Below are positions 1 to 9,948 of a DNA stretch of 64,000 nucleotides, one piece after another. The notes beneath the pieces are model-generated. The model was not told where the DNA came from, searched no databases, and saw only the letters and a list, made by a program, of their open reading frames with translations. The position numbers were made by a program, and so were the translations under genes. Where the stretch lies: positions 1 through 64,000 of the forward strand of contig NZ_LWCS01000016.1 of the NCBI RefSeq assembly GCF_001650495.1, written 5' to 3'. How positions within the stretch are numbered: position 1 is the stretch's first letter; the number at the start of each line of letters is the position of its first letter. The stretch is from Mycolicibacterium iranicum. GTDB lineage: Bacteria > Actinomycetota > Actinomycetes > Mycobacteriales > Mycobacteriaceae.

Positions 1-356
1 GGTGTGGGTGTGGGCGCGGGCGGTGCGGGTGCCGCGGGTGCAGGTGCGGCGGCAGCCGGTGCCGCAGGAGCTGCGGGCTTGGGCTGCTGGGGTGCCGGCG
101 GTCCTGGGCGCGGACCGGGGCGCCTCTCGGGTGCCGCCGGCTTCGCGGGCGAGCCGTTGGACGCGCCTGCGCCGGGCTTCACCTTGTCTGACTTGTTCCC
201 ACCGAACGATTCGCGCAGCCGCCGGGCAACAGGTGCCTCAACGGTCGACGACGCGGACTTGACGAATTCGCCTTGCTCGCCCAGACGGGCGAGTACTTCC
301 TTGCTGGTGACACCGAGTTCCTTGGCCAACTCGTGCACGCGTGCCTTACCTGCCAC
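1..356 (-). CDS. infB: Translation initiation factor IF-2, N-terminal part (cut by window edge)
   Basis: Only the first 118 codons are present; the GTPase body lies beyond base 1. The protein begins [18 protein letters not shown], the typical actinobacterial IF-2 N-terminal subdomain, and then turns into a linker rich in Ala and Pro. IF-2 brings initiator tRNA to the small ribosomal subunit and promotes subunit joining. A GTG start at 356 is chosen because AGGAGA lies just upstream and the family motif begins exactly there. It is the last visible gene of the rimP-nusA-ylxR-infB operon. The low-complexity linker creates long meaningless reading frames on the opposite strand. Confidence 0.95.
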   Translation of the reverse strand, partial: MAGKARVHELAKELGVTSKEVLARLGEQGEFVKSASSTVEAPVARRLRESFGGNKSDKVKPGAGASNGSPAKPAAPERRPGPRPGPPAPQQPKPAAPAAPAAAAPAPAAPAPPAPTPT

Positions 357-458
357 TACATCTCCTGTCTAGGAGGCGACAGCGGTGGTAGGCGCCGCGC
401 CTCGGGTTAGCTATGACGCATGGTCATCGGGGCTTCACGGTGTGCTCATTGTTTTCGC

Positions 459-794
459 TTACCTGTTCTCTTGACCGGGCGCGTCGGGCTCTTCTCGGAA
501 GAGAAGACGCTCTGACACCGCGGTGATGTCCGGTGAACCGGTGATCCGCAACGCTCGACCGAATGCCCGCCGGCGAACGGCCGCTTGCAGACATTCCGGA
601 TCGGGATGCAGCCACGCACCCCGCCCCGGAAGCTTTCTCGCCGCGTCAACGGTCACGGTGCTGGAACCATTCCCAGGACCGTTCCCGCCGTCGACAGCGA
701 CAACCCGAAGCAGTTCGACGGCCAGCTCTCGTTTACGACATCCGATGCATGTCCGCACCGGGCCACCAGAGGGGGTGGAGGTGCTTTTTCGCAT
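459..794 (-). CDS. YlxR-family (DUF448) RNA-binding protein
   Basis: A small basic protein with the YlxR signature RTCIGCRKRE near the N-terminus and LPGRGAWLHP in the middle. The family adopts an RNA-binding fold, and its members sit between nusA and infB in many bacteria, as here. The exact role is unsettled; binding to the RNase P RNA has been reported for some members. The start is uncertain: GTG at 842, ATG at 794 and GTG at 758 are in frame and none has a clear ribosome-binding site. The 758 start would give about 99 residues beginning directly at VRTCIGC, close to the length I recall for the M. tuberculosis protein. Confidence 0.88.
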   Translation of the reverse strand: MRKSTSTPSGGPVRTCIGCRKRELAVELLRVVAVDGGNGPGNGSSTVTVDAARKLPGRGAWLHPDPECLQAAVRRRAFGRALRITGSPDITAVSERLLFREEPDAPGQENR

Positions 795-887
795 CCGAGC
801 CGATGACTCGCGCTGGATCACAGCTGAGTCTACCGTCACCACGGGGCAGACAGGAAAACGGTGCTGATCGTGATCCGGCCTCCCTGG

Positions 888-1949
888 TCAGCGCTCCTCC
901 ACCGCGCCGTGCGGGGCATCGCGGCGCGCCGCGGGCCGTGATGCCTGCGTGTCGGTTCCCTCGGCGGCGTCGTCGCTGCGGATGTCGATGCGCCAGCCGG
1001 TGAGCCTCGCTGCCAACCGCGCGTTCTGCCCCTCCTTGCCGATCGCCAGCGACAGTTGGAAGTCCGGCACGATCACGCGTGCCGCGCGGGCCGCCGCGTC
1101 GATCACGGTCACCGATACCACCTTCGCCGGCGACAGCGCGTTGGCCACGAACCGGGCGGGGTCTTCGTCGAAATCGATGATGTCGATCTTCTCGCCGGAG
1201 AGTTCGCTCATCACATTGCGCACTCGCTGTCCCATCGGGCCGATGCACGCACCCTTGGCGTTGAGCCCCGGCGCGCGCGACGCCACCGCGATCTTGGAGC
1301 GATGCCCTGCCTCGCGTGCCACCGCCACGATCTCGACCGATCCGTCCGCGATCTCGGGAACCTCCAGCGAGAACAGTTTGCGCACCAGGTTCGGATGGGT
1401 GCGCGAGAGCGTGATGAGCGGCTCACGTGCGCCGCGGGTGACGCCGACGACGTAGCAGCGCAGCCGGTCCCCGTGTTCGTAGCGTTCCCCGGGCACCTGC
1501 TCGGCCGCGGGGATGACGCCCTCGGAACCCTTCGTCTCGCTGCCCATCCGCACAACGACCAGACCGCGGGCGTTGGCGCGGGCATCGCGCTGGATGACAC
1601 CGGCGACGATGTCGCCCTCCCTGGCGGAGAACTCTCCGTAGTTCTTCTCGTTCTCGGCGTCGCGGAGGCGCTGCAGGATCACCTGACGGGCGGTCGTCGC
1701 GGCGATGCGGCCGAAACCCTCAGGGGTGTCGTCCCATTCGCGCAACACGGTGCCGTCTTCGTCGGTCTGCCTGGCCATCACCTTGACGACGCCGGTCTTA
1801 CGGTCGATGTCGATGCGGGCGTCCGCCTCGTGCCCCTCGGTGTGCCGATATGCCGTCAGCAGAGCCGATTTGATCGTTTCCACGACGACGTCGACGGTGA
1901 TCCCCTTGTCGGCCTCGATCGCGTGCAGGGCCGCCATATCGATGTTCAC
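888..1949 (-). CDS. nusA: Transcription termination/antitermination protein NusA
   Basis: 353 residues, the short actinobacterial NusA. It contains an N-terminal RNA-polymerase-binding domain (about 1-110), an S1 domain (about 115-190) and two KH domains (about 200-340, with [20 protein letters not shown] marking the second). There is no C-terminal acidic repeat region, which is normal for mycobacteria. It modulates pausing, termination and rRNA antitermination. The GTG start lies 2 bp after the rimP stop, so the two are probably translationally coupled. The C-terminal tail is rich in Arg, Asp and Ala and is probably disordered. Confidence 0.97.
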   Translation of the reverse strand: MNIDMAALHAIEADKGITVDVVVETIKSALLTAYRHTEGHEADARIDIDRKTGVVKVMARQTDEDGTVLREWDDTPEGFGRIAATTARQVILQRLRDAENEKNYGEFSAREGDIVAGVIQRDARANARGLVVVRMGSETKGSEGVIPAAEQVPGERYEHGDRLRCYVVGVTRGAREPLITLSRTHPNLVRKLFSLEVPEIADGSVEIVAVAREAGHRSKIAVASRAPGLNAKGACIGPMGQRVRNVMSELSGEKIDIIDFDEDPARFVANALSPAKVVSVTVIDAAARAARVIVPDFQLSLAIGKEGQNARLAARLTGWRIDIRSDDAAEGTDTQASRPAARRDAPHGAVEER

Positions 1950-1951
1950 GG

Positions 1952-2476
1952 TCAGGCATCCTCTCCGGAGACACCGGCCAGTTCCAACTCGCGGGGACTC
2001 GGCGGTGAAAACTCCACCTGGACAACAGCTTTGGTTATCGCATCAAGTGCGATATCGCGTACCTCAAGGTTCTTACGCGGTTCGCGCACGACGATGCCGA
2101 CGGTCCCGTCGCCCAGCTGACCGATCCGACCGGTCAGCCTCGACCCATCGGCCAAGGTGAACTCCGCGAGCCGGCCCCTCGCTCTGCGGTAGTGCTTCTC
2201 GTTCGTCAGCGGACGGTCCACACCGGGCGAGGACACCTCGAGCACATAGGGCGGTGAGTCCAGTTCGTCGAGCAATTCGGAGGCGATTCTCGACAGTTCC
2301 GCAACGGAGTCGAGGTCCAGACCACCGTCTCTGTCAGCCACCACCGTGATGTGCGGCGGGCGGGCGGCGGCGTCGATCACCACGTCTTCGATGTCGTAGC
2401 CCGCGCGCGCGAACTCTCCGTCGAGAAGTTCGATCACCTGTCGTTGCGACGGTAATCCCGTAGACCGCTCCGCCAC
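1952..2476 (-). CDS. rimP: Ribosome maturation factor RimP
   Basis: 174 residues with the RimP alpha/beta N-terminal domain and an SH3-like C-terminal domain. The segment [14 protein letters not shown] is the family hallmark. It assists maturation of the 30S subunit. The GTG start at 2476 is preceded by GAGGAG at suitable spacing; longer in-frame extensions upstream read through GC-rich sequence and have no support. It is the first gene of the nusA-infB operon, and its promoter should lie in 2477-2644, the gap shared with the divergent lipoprotein gene. Confidence 0.95.
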   Translation of the reverse strand: MAERSTGLPSQRQVIELLDGEFARAGYDIEDVVIDAAARPPHITVVADRDGGLDLDSVAELSRIASELLDELDSPPYVLEVSSPGVDRPLTNEKHYRRARGRLAEFTLADGSRLTGRIGQLGDGTVGIVVREPRKNLEVRDIALDAITKAVVQVEFSPPSPRELELAGVSGEDA

Positions 2477-2644
2477 GGCGAGCTCCTCGTCTTGAGTTGT
2501 CCGGACACGGTGCGCAGGGAGGGCCCTGCGAATCCGCCTCCCCACGATACGCCAGCGCGGCCTAGACAAATAACGAAAAGGGCGCACCACCGGCCGGCTG
2601 TCGGCGAAGTGGGTTCGGCGACCCCGCGCCGGGCGGATGGCAGG

Positions 2645-3169
2645 ATGTGGCACGTGCCGAGACCGCCGACCGTCAACCGTCGACGTGTGCTCGTCGGGGC
2701 GGCTGCGCTGGCAGCGCTTGCGGTCACCGCGGCAGGCTGCGCAGACCCGCCCCCTCCTCCGGACCTCGACGATCTCACCACCGCGCTGGACCGGGCGCGT
2801 TCCGATGCCGAACTGGCGTCCGACGTCGCCGCGACCGTCAGGGGACGGCTCGCCGACGTGCTGACCGACATCGCCGCCCAGCGTGCCGCCCACGCCGAGG
2901 CGCTGTCGGAGGAGATCGTGCGGATGACAGGCCACCCGGCGCCCACCGCCGGCACGACGGCGAGTCCCATCCCGACTACCACGACATCCGCGTCGGTGCC
3001 CGCGCCGAAAGTCGATGACGTGACCGGGGCGCTGCGCGCCTCGGCCGACAGCGCAACGCAGGCCGCGGGGGCGATGTCGGGGTACCGCGCGGGCCTGCTC
3101 GCCTCGATTGCCGCGTCGTGCACTGCCGCATACGCGGTCGCGCTCGCCGGGACGGGAGGCGGGCAGTGA
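2645..3169 (+). CDS. Putative alanine-rich lipoprotein with Tat-like signal
   Basis: 174 residues. The N-terminus carries [22 protein letters not shown]: an Arg-rich start, a hydrophobic stretch and a lipobox ending at Cys, so an exported lipoprotein is likely. The rest is rich in Ala, Asp and Thr with predicted helices and a Thr/Pro-rich linker near residues 100-120. It is divergent from rimP and overlaps the next gene by 4 bp (GTGA). By position it corresponds to the Rv2843-type protein of M. tuberculosis. Function is unknown. GTG at 2654 is an alternative start. Confidence 0.8.
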   Translation: MWHVPRPPTVNRRRVLVGAAALAALAVTAAGCADPPPPPDLDDLTTALDRARSDAELASDVAATVRGRLADVLTDIAAQRAAHAEALSEEIVRMTGHPAPTAGTTASPIPTTTTSASVPAPKVDDVTGALRASADSATQAAGAMSGYRAGLLASIAASCTAAYAVALAGTGGGQ

Positions 3170-3642
3170 CCTCACCCGAACCCGACACCACCATGCCGTC
3201 GCGTCCCGAGGACTCCGCCGCGGGTGCTCTGTTCGACGCGATCGCCACTGAGCACGCCACGATCTACGGATACGGGGTGGTGTCGGCGCACTCCGTACCC
3301 GACGTCAACTACCTGGTGTCCTCGGCCATCGCCGAGCACCGCGCGCGCCGGGAAGCAGCTATCGAGCTGGCCCAGCAGCAGGGCATCTCTGCGGCGCTGC
3401 CTGCCGCGGGCTATCAGATGCCCATGGAGATCGACAGCCCCGCCGACGCCACCAATCTCGCCGTCCGGATGGAAGAGGACGCCGCCGTCGCGTGGCGTGC
3501 CGTCGTCGAGCAGGCCACCGACCAGAGTGTGCGCGAGTTCGGGGTGGGAGCAGTGTCCGAATGCGCCGTGACCGCCGCCCGGTGGCGCGTCATCCGAGGC
3601 GACAAGACGGTCACCGTCGCCTTCCCCGGCGGGAGCGAATAG
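3166..3642 (+). CDS. DUF4439 ferritin-like domain protein
   Basis: 158 residues. It matches what I know of DUF4439, a four-helix ferritin-like fold: [11 protein letters not shown] in the first helix, EHRARREAA in the second, and a later helix with [16 protein letters not shown]. The pattern of Glu/His residues resembles ferritin-like proteins, but metal binding is not demonstrated. The GTG start overlaps the stop of the preceding lipoprotein gene, so the pair is co-translated; the lipoprotein may be its partner. It is convergent with proS, with 7 bp between the stops. Confidence 0.82.
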   Translation: MTSPEPDTTMPSRPEDSAAGALFDAIATEHATIYGYGVVSAHSVPDVNYLVSSAIAEHRARREAAIELAQQQGISAALPAAGYQMPMEIDSPADATNLAVRMEEDAAVAWRAVVEQATDQSVREFGVGAVSECAVTAARWRVIRGDKTVTVAFPGGSE

Positions 3643-3649
3643 CCGGCCG

Positions 3650-5407
3650 TCAGCGGGAGATCGCGCTGCTGATCTCCCCCACCGCACCCTCGATCGCCAC
3701 CTCGCGCTTGTTCCCGCTGAAGCGGTCGCGCAGCTCGACCACGCCGTCGGCCCACCCGCGCCCCACGACGACGATCCACGGCACTCCGAGCAGCTCGGCG
3801 TCTTTGAACTTCACTCCGGGGGAGGTGGTCCGGTCGTCGAGGAGCACGTCGATGCCCAGGCGGTCCAGATCCGCGGCCAATTCGGTGGCGCCCGTGCGGG
3901 CGTCGGCGTCCTTGTTGGCGATGACGACGTGCACGTCGAAAGGTGCGACGCGCGAGGGCCAGCGCAGCCCGAGTTCGTCGTGGTGCTGTTCGGCGATCAC
4001 CGCGACCAACCGGGACACCCCGATCCCGTACGACCCCATGGTCAGCCTCACCGGCCTGCCGTCCTCGCCGAGCACATCGGCGTTGAACGCATCGGCGTAC
4101 TTGCGGCCCAGCTGGAAGACGTGGCCGATCTCGATGCCGCGCGCGGCCACCAGCGTGCCCGCGCCGTCCGGCGACGGATCGCCCTCGCGCACCTCGGCGG
4201 CCTCGATGGTGCCGTCCGGGGTGAAATCGCGTCCGGCCACGAGGTCGACGACGTGGTCGCCCTTCGAGTCGGCGCCGGTGATCCATGCCGTACCGTCCAC
4301 CACCCTCGGGTCGACGAGATAACGAACACCGTTGGCCAACAAGCCTTTCGGACCGATGTAACCCTTCACCAGGAACGGGTACCTGGCGAAGTCTGCGTCG
4401 TCGAGCATCGCGTACTCGGCCGGTTCCAGCGCGGCGCCGAGGCGCTTGTCGTCGACGTCGCGGTCGCCGGGCACGCCGACGGCGAGCAGCTCCCACTCGC
4501 CGCCCGGCTCGCGCACCTTGAGCAGCACATTCTTGAGCGTGTCGGCGGCGGTCACCGGGCGGCCACCGAAACTGGGCAGGTCGGCGCTATTGGCCCACTC
4601 GACGAGGGTGGCGATGGTCGGCGTGTCACCGGTCTGGTGAACGGTGGCCTCGGGCAGCCCCTCGAAAGGGATGGTGTCGGGTACCGCGGTGATCACGGCC
4701 TCGACGTTGGCCGCGTAGCCCGATTCGGGGCAGCGCACATAGGTGTCCTCACCGACCTCGCTCTCGGCGAGGAACTCCTCGGACGCACTGCCGCCCATCG
4801 CCCCCGACACCGCCGAGACGATCACGTAGCGCACCGCCAGCGTGTCGAAGATCCGTTGGTATGCCTCGCGGTGCCGGTGGTAGGCCGACTTGAGCCCGCC
4901 CTCGTCGATGTCGAACGAGTACGAGTCCTTCATGATGAACTCCCGGCCGCGCAGAATGCCCGCCCGGGGGCGCGCCTCGTCCCGGTACTTGGTCTGGATT
5001 TGGTACAGCGTCAGCGGGAAATCTTTGTAGGACGAGTACTCCCCCTTGACCGTCAGCGTGAAGAATTCCTCGTGCGTCGGCCCCAGCATGTAGTCGTTGC
5101 CGCGGCGGTCCTTGAGACGGAAGACGCCGTCGCCGTACTCCGTCCACCGGTTCGACGTCTCGTACGGCGCCTTCGGGAGAAGTGCCGGGAACAGGATCTC
5201 TTGTCCGCCAATGGCATTCATCTCGTCGCGAACGACTTTCTCGATCTTGCGCAGCACCCGCAGGCCCAGCGGCAGCCAGCTGTACAGGCCGGGCCCGACG
5301 GGTCGAACATAGCCGGCCCGGATAAGCAGCTTGTGGCTCGGCACTTCGGCGTCGGCCGGATCGTCACGCAAGGTGCGTAGGAACAGCTCGGACATGCGGG
5401 TGATCAC
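3650..5407 (-). CDS. proS: Prolyl-tRNA synthetase (bacterial type, with editing domain)
   Basis: 585 residues, the usual size for a bacterial ProRS with an inserted editing (YbaK-like) domain at about 225-390. Class II motifs are visible: motif 2 around [19 protein letters not shown] and motif 3 around [17 protein letters not shown]. It charges tRNA-Pro and clears misacylated Ala. The GTG start at 5407 gives [20 protein letters not shown], which matches the M. tuberculosis N-terminus as I remember it; ATG at 5395 is also possible. It lies downstream of two exporter genes on the same strand. Confidence 0.97.
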   Translation of the reverse strand: MITRMSELFLRTLRDDPADAEVPSHKLLIRAGYVRPVGPGLYSWLPLGLRVLRKIEKVVRDEMNAIGGQEILFPALLPKAPYETSNRWTEYGDGVFRLKDRRGNDYMLGPTHEEFFTLTVKGEYSSYKDFPLTLYQIQTKYRDEARPRAGILRGREFIMKDSYSFDIDEGGLKSAYHRHREAYQRIFDTLAVRYVIVSAVSGAMGGSASEEFLAESEVGEDTYVRCPESGYAANVEAVITAVPDTIPFEGLPEATVHQTGDTPTIATLVEWANSADLPSFGGRPVTAADTLKNVLLKVREPGGEWELLAVGVPGDRDVDDKRLGAALEPAEYAMLDDADFARYPFLVKGYIGPKGLLANGVRYLVDPRVVDGTAWITGADSKGDHVVDLVAGRDFTPDGTIEAAEVREGDPSPDGAGTLVAARGIEIGHVFQLGRKYADAFNADVLGEDGRPVRLTMGSYGIGVSRLVAVIAEQHHDELGLRWPSRVAPFDVHVVIANKDADARTGATELAADLDRLGIDVLLDDRTTSPGVKFKDAELLGVPWIVVVGRGWADGVVELRDRFSGNKREVAIEGAVGEISSAISR

Positions 5408-5468
5408 AGCCGACCACCTTACTGACTGGACATCTCCCCACTCGCTGCGCTCCTACCCCGAGGGGGTA

Positions 5469-6959
5469 CTACAGCTCGCCCGCCTCCACCGCTTCGCGAG
5501 TCTCCCGGGCCCGCGCGATATCTCGCGCCGAGTATCCGATGAACAGCGCCGCGACGCCCACCACCAGCGCGATCGCCGCGACCCACAGGAGCGAATACGT
5601 ATAGCCGTGGCCCAGCGCGTCGAGCTGGGCGGAGGTCATGTCCTTGACGGGCCCCGTCGTCCCGCCCAGATAAAGGGTGCGCGACGTCTGGACGGCCTGG
5701 ATGACGACGAGCACCAGCGGGCCGCCGAGATTGAACACCATCAGCGTGACCGAAGACAGCGGGCCGATGTCGCGGGGCGCCACGTTGGCGAGCAGGCACA
5801 GCGGCAGGATCACCGAGATCACCCCGATGCCGACTCCACCGACGACGACGGGCAGGAACAGATCAGGGAAGTACGGGATGGACCGGTCGAGGGTGGACCC
5901 GTACAGCATGGCCACAAGAACGAGGACGCCACCGCCGAGGATCACCCAACGTGGCGCGATCCGCGGGGCCAAGTGGGTCGCCAGCACGTTGCCAAGAACA
6001 AAGGCGACCGCGAACGGCATGAAGCTGATACCGGCGCGCAGCGGCGAGTAGCCGAGCACGTCCTGGACGAGCAATCCGATCATGACGGACAACGTCAGCA
6101 TCACCCCGCCGGCCATGAAGTACGCGACAAACGACGCCACCCGGTTGCGGTTGTCGAAGATCGACAGCGGCACCAACGGGTTGTCCGCACCCCGCTCGTC
6201 GATCAGGAAGGCAATGAAGAACACCGCGGCAGCCACGGCCGCCCCGATCACCCACGGGTCGACCCAGCCCCGAGGCGGCCCCTGGGTGAACACCAGCACC
6301 GCCGAGGTGCACGCCAGCGTCGCCAGCAGCGCCCCGGTGATGTCGAGCTTGATGCGTTCGTGCCGGGTTTCGGCCAGCCGCGTCACCGCGATCCAGATGA
6401 TGACGATGCCGATCGGCACGTTGACCAGGAACGCCAGCCGCCAGGACAGACCGGTGACCGCGCCCCCGAGGATGAGCCCGAGTACCGAGCCGAGACCCTG
6501 CATGGCCGCCGACACGGCGAGCGCCCGATTTCGGGCATGCCCCACCGCGTATGTCGTCGCGATCAACGCCAGGCCGGTCGGGGCCGCCACCGCGGCGCCG
6601 ACGCCTTGGACCGCGCGGGCCACGATGAGCGTGACCTCGTCGGTGGCCAGGCCGCACACCAGCGAGGCGATCGTGAAGACGCCGACCCCGGACAGGAACG
6701 CACGCTTGTGGCCGATGGCGTCGCCGATCCGCCCGCCGAGCAGCAGAAGACCTCCGAAGGCCAGCACGTAGGCGGTGATGACCCAACTCTTGCCGGCGTC
6801 CGAGAGATCCAGATCGGCCTGCATCCGCGGCAACGCGACGATGACGATGGTGCCGTCGAGAGTCGACATGAGCTGCATGCCGGTGATCGCGACGATCGCG
6901 ATGCCCAGCACCGATGAGGACAGCGGTTCCGTCTCGCGCTCAGACGACCCGGACGCCAT
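5469..6959 (-). CDS. MFS exporter of the DHA2 (14-TM) family, EfpA paralogue
   Basis: 496 residues with about 14 hydrophobic segments. It has the DHA2 motifs LDGTIVIVALPRMQADL in TM1 and WVITAYVLAFGGLLLLGGR (motif A region). The C-terminus shares SRTLYLGGTTGPVKDM and the ending EAGEL with the neighbouring EfpA, so the two are tandem duplicates that have diverged. Proton-driven export of a drug or lipid-like substrate from the cytoplasmic membrane is expected; the substrate is unknown. It lies 97 bp downstream of efpA, in the same direction. Confidence 0.92.
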   Translation of the reverse strand: MASGSSERETEPLSSSVLGIAIVAITGMQLMSTLDGTIVIVALPRMQADLDLSDAGKSWVITAYVLAFGGLLLLGGRIGDAIGHKRAFLSGVGVFTIASLVCGLATDEVTLIVARAVQGVGAAVAAPTGLALIATTYAVGHARNRALAVSAAMQGLGSVLGLILGGAVTGLSWRLAFLVNVPIGIVIIWIAVTRLAETRHERIKLDITGALLATLACTSAVLVFTQGPPRGWVDPWVIGAAVAAAVFFIAFLIDERGADNPLVPLSIFDNRNRVASFVAYFMAGGVMLTLSVMIGLLVQDVLGYSPLRAGISFMPFAVAFVLGNVLATHLAPRIAPRWVILGGGVLVLVAMLYGSTLDRSIPYFPDLFLPVVVGGVGIGVISVILPLCLLANVAPRDIGPLSSVTLMVFNLGGPLVLVVIQAVQTSRTLYLGGTTGPVKDMTSAQLDALGHGYTYSLLWVAAIALVVGVAALFIGYSARDIARARETREAVEAGEL

Positions 6960-6998
6960 GGATGGCCACCCTACCGACCCCGGGTGACCGGTTGCGGG

Positions 6999-7068
6999 AG
7001 CTAAAGCTCTCCCCGACCTGATGTCGAGCTAAAGCTCTCCCCGACCTGATGTCGAGCTAAAGCTCTCC
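6999..7068. repeat. 28-bp tandem repeat spanning the efpA stop codon
   Basis: Three copies of AGCTAAAGCTCTCC begin at 6999, 7027 and 7055. The first two are complete 28-bp units that also contain CCGACCTGATGTCG. The third copy is the authentic end of efpA, including its TAG at 7057-7059. The duplication therefore copied the last codons and stop of efpA twice into the gap before the next exporter gene. Confidence 0.9.
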
Positions 7069-8700
7069 TGCGTCGATCGCGTCCTTGACTTCCTGGGCGT
7101 GCGCCACCTGCTCGGCCGTGTAGCCGATGAACAGCGCCGCACCGCCGACAATGACCGCGACGGCCGCCACCCACAGCAGGCCGTAGGAGTAGCCCTGGTC
7201 GAGGGCGTGCAACTGCGCGGCATTCATGTCGTTCACCGGTCCGGTGGTTCCGCCGAGGTAGAGCGTGCGGGACGTGATGACGGCCTGAATGATCGCCAGT
7301 ACGACCGGGCCGCCGAGATTCTGCAGCATCAGCGCGATCGCCGACACGGGGCCGATCTGGTCGAAGCCGACACCGGCGATCGCTGACACGGTCAGCGGCA
7401 CGACGATCATGCCGATGCCGAAGCCGCCGACGGTGATGGGCAGCACGAGGTTGGGGAAGTACGGAATGTTGGCATCCAGCGTGGATCCGTAGATCATCGC
7501 GGCGAGCACCAGCACGCCACCTCCGATCACGAGGATCCGCGGCGGGAACTTCGACACCAGCGCCGAGGACAAGCCGAGACCGATGCCGAGCGCGATGACG
7601 AACGGGATGAAGCCGATGCCGGCCCTCAGCGCGCTGTAGCCGAGGATGTCCTGGACGTACAGCCCGATGGTCACGGTCAGCGTGAACATGACGCCGCCGG
7701 CGAGGAAGATCGCGGCGAACGTGGCGACCCGGTTGCGGTCGTAGAAGAGCTCGAACGGCACGACCGGGTTCGCGGCGGTGCGCTCGACCCACAGGAAGGC
7801 GATGAGTGCGCCGACTGCGACGATGCCCGACCCGATGGTGATCGGCGAGACCCAGCCCGCCTCGGGGCCGATCGAGAAGGCGAATACCGCGGCCGTGCAG
7901 CCCAGCGTCGCCAGAAGGGCTCCGGTGGCGTCGAGCTTGAGGCGCTCGCGATGGGTCTCCCGCAGGGTCCGGCGGGCCAGATGGATCATCAGCAGCCCGA
8001 TGGGCACGTTGATGAGGAAGGCCCAGCGCCAGGACACCTCGGTCAAAGCACCACCGAGGATCAGGCCCATGACCGAGCCGATACCTGTCATGGCCGCGAA
8101 TATCGCTGTCGCGGCGTTGCGGGCCGGCCCCTTCGGGAATGTGGTGGCGATCAGCGCCAGTGCGGTCGGCGACGCGATCGCCGCGCCGACACCCTGCAGC
8201 AGCCGGGCGATGACGAGGGTCGCCTCGTTCCACGCCAGACCGCACAGCACCGACGCGATGGTGAACAGCGCGACGCCGACGATGAAGGTGCGCTTGCGGC
8301 CGATGACGTCGCCGAGCCGGCCGCCCAACAGCATCAAGCCGCCGAAGGTCAGTACATACGCGGTGATGACCCAGCTGCGGCCCGCGTCGGAGAGGCTGAG
8401 CTCGTCCTGGATCTTGGGCAGCGCCACGATCGCGACCGTGCTGTCCATCGTGGCCAGCAACTGCATTCCGCCGATCGCGACCACCGCGGCGATGAAGCGC
8501 CGCGACGGCATCCAGGCCGGGGTTCTGTTCGGTCGGGCCGCGTCGCCAGTGGGGCTACCGGGATGTCCGCCTGCCGTCTCACCCATGCCGGGAATACGTG
8601 TCGGCAGGGCCCGGTCGGACACTCGGTCCGGGCCTTGTTTTTCTCTGCCTTCTTCATCACGGTGGATGGCGGCACGCTCCGCATCGTTGAGAGCCGTCAT
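7057..8700 (-). CDS. efpA: Efflux protein EfpA (DHA2-family MFS transporter)
   Basis: 547 residues, with a hydrophilic N-terminal extension of about 70 residues and then 14 transmembrane segments. Signature stretches include MQLLATMDSTVAIVALPKIQ, SDAGRSWVITAYVLTFGGLM and IAGVGFDQIGPVSAIALML, all matching mycobacterial EfpA as I recall it. EfpA is an inner-membrane exporter linked to tolerance of several drugs and probably to lipid transport. The ATG start MTALNDAER agrees with the M. tuberculosis protein. It sits 33 bp after cysG and probably has its own promoter in that gap. Confidence 0.96.
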   Translation of the reverse strand: MTALNDAERAAIHRDEEGREKQGPDRVSDRALPTRIPGMGETAGGHPGSPTGDAARPNRTPAWMPSRRFIAAVVAIGGMQLLATMDSTVAIVALPKIQDELSLSDAGRSWVITAYVLTFGGLMLLGGRLGDVIGRKRTFIVGVALFTIASVLCGLAWNEATLVIARLLQGVGAAIASPTALALIATTFPKGPARNAATAIFAAMTGIGSVMGLILGGALTEVSWRWAFLINVPIGLLMIHLARRTLRETHRERLKLDATGALLATLGCTAAVFAFSIGPEAGWVSPITIGSGIVAVGALIAFLWVERTAANPVVPFELFYDRNRVATFAAIFLAGGVMFTLTVTIGLYVQDILGYSALRAGIGFIPFVIALGIGLGLSSALVSKFPPRILVIGGGVLVLAAMIYGSTLDANIPYFPNLVLPITVGGFGIGMIVVPLTVSAIAGVGFDQIGPVSAIALMLQNLGGPVVLAIIQAVITSRTLYLGGTTGPVNDMNAAQLHALDQGYSYGLLWVAAVAVIVGGAALFIGYTAEQVAHAQEVKDAIDAGEL

Positions 8701-8708
8701 AACGGGTT

Positions 8709-8737
8709 ACCTTACAGTAATCTTAAGAACCCTTTAA
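8709..8737 (-). promoter_or_regulatory. Candidate efpA promoter
   Basis: Read on the minus strand, TTAAAG (8732-8737) and TAAGGT (8709-8714) are separated by exactly 17 bp. The second fits the mycobacterial -10 pattern TAnnnT. The expected transcription start falls one or two bases before the efpA ATG at 8700, so the transcript would be almost leaderless. The block is AT-rich compared with its surroundings and overlaps the cysG stop codon. This is inferred from pattern only. Confidence 0.4.
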
Positions 8738-9948
8738 GTGCCGAAGCTGGCCACCGCCCCGATAACCACGATCGCCGGAGGTCGAATTCCGTCCGATCGA
8801 ACCCGATCCGGCGTCTCGGCAAGGGTGGCCCGCAAAGTCCGCTGCGACGACGTCGTACCGTGCTGGACCACCAAGACGGGCGTATCCGCAGGTCGGCCGC
8901 CCTCAAGGAGAGCTTTGACGAAAAGTTCGATTCGCTCGACAGCCATCAGCAAAACTATCGTCCCGCTCATGGCGGCGAGCGCATCCCAATTGACTAACGA
9001 TTCGGGGTGGTCTGGCGCGAGATGGCCGCTGACCACCACGAATTCATGAGTAAGACCGCGGTGAGTGACCGGAACGCCGGCCAATGCGGGAACCGCTATG
9101 GCACTTGTCACACCGGGCACGATGGTCACCGGAATCCCCGCGTCCGCGCACGCGATCACCTCTTCATAGCCGCGGGCGAACACGAACGGGTCGCCGCCCT
9201 TCAATCGGACCACGAACTTGCCTTCTTGGGCGCGCGCGATGAGCACGTCGTTGATCGCGTCCTGCGCCATCGCCCGGCCGTAGGGGATCTTCGCGGCGTC
9301 GATCACCTCGACGTCGGGCGACAACTCGGCGAGTAGTTCCTGTGGGGCGAGCCGGTCGGCGACCACCACGTCGGCGTGCGCGAGCAGTCGTCTGCCGCGC
9401 ACTGTGACCAGTTCCGGGTCGCCGGGACCGCCGCCGACCAACGCGACGCCACCTTTGATGACGCCTGAGGCGGCCGCGCTGTCGTCGGTGATGAGACCCT
9501 GCTGCAGCGCCTCACGGATGGCCGTGCGAATGCCGGCCGAGCGGCGGTGCTCGCCCCCGGCCAGCACGCCCACCGCAAGACCTTCGTATTCGAAGGTCGC
9601 CGGCGTGACGGCGGTGCCCTCGATCGCCACGTCGGCGCGTACGCAGAAGATGCGGTGACCTTCGGCCTGCGCGACGATCGCGGCGTTGACATCGGGGTCG
9701 TCGGTGGCGGCGATCACATACCAGGCGCCTTCGAGGTCGCCGTCACGAAACTCGCGCATTGTCAGGGTGATTCCGTCAATCGCCTCGACAACGGGGGTCG
9801 CGGCCTTTGTGATGACGTGAACGTCGGCGCCGCTGGCGACGAGCAGTGGCAGGCGCCGCTGGGCGACCGTGCCACCTCCGACGACGACGACCTTCTTGCC
9901 TTCCAGGCGCAGGCCCACCAGATAGGCGTTGTCGGTCTCAGGACTCAC
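8734..9948 (-). CDS. cysG: Siroheme synthase-type bifunctional enzyme: precorrin-2 dehydrogenase / uroporphyrinogen-III C-methyltransferase
   Basis: 404 residues. The N-terminal part (about 1-150) is a CysG_N-type Rossmann domain with VVVVGGGTVAQRRLPLL. The C-terminal part (about 165-400) is a tetrapyrrole methylase with LVGGGPGDPELVTVRG, VVADRL and GVPVTHRG. It makes precorrin-2 from uroporphyrinogen III and can oxidise it toward sirohydrochlorin, feeding both siroheme and cobalamin. The GTG start overlaps the cobB stop by 4 bp. Whether a ferrochelatase activity is also present cannot be judged from the sequence. Confidence 0.95.
   Translation of the reverse strand: MSPETDNAYLVGLRLEGKKVVVVGGGTVAQRRLPLLVASGADVHVITKAATPVVEAIDGITLTMREFRDGDLEGAWYVIAATDDPDVNAAIVAQAEGHRIFCVRADVAIEGTAVTPATFEYEGLAVGVLAGGEHRRSAGIRTAIREALQQGLITDDSAAASGVIKGGVALVGGGPGDPELVTVRGRRLLAHADVVVADRLAPQELLAELSPDVEVIDAAKIPYGRAMAQDAINDVLIARAQEGKFVVRLKGGDPFVFARGYEEVIACADAGIPVTIVPGVTSAIAVPALAGVPVTHRGLTHEFVVVSGHLAPDHPESLVNWDALAAMSGTIVLLMAVERIELFVKALLEGGRPADTPVLVVQHGTTSSQRTLRATLAETPDRVRSDGIRPPAIVVIGAVASFGT

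Noticed and set aside
4..372. Plus-strand frame rich in Gly and Ala, resembling a PE_PGRS protein
   Set aside because: It is the antisense of the Ala/Pro-rich linker of infB, which has a clear start, ribosome-binding site and family motif on the minus strand.
5331..6917. 528-residue plus-strand frame
   Set aside because: It lies opposite an MFS exporter gene and is rich in Arg, His and Asp without any domain; a shadow caused by high GC at third positions.
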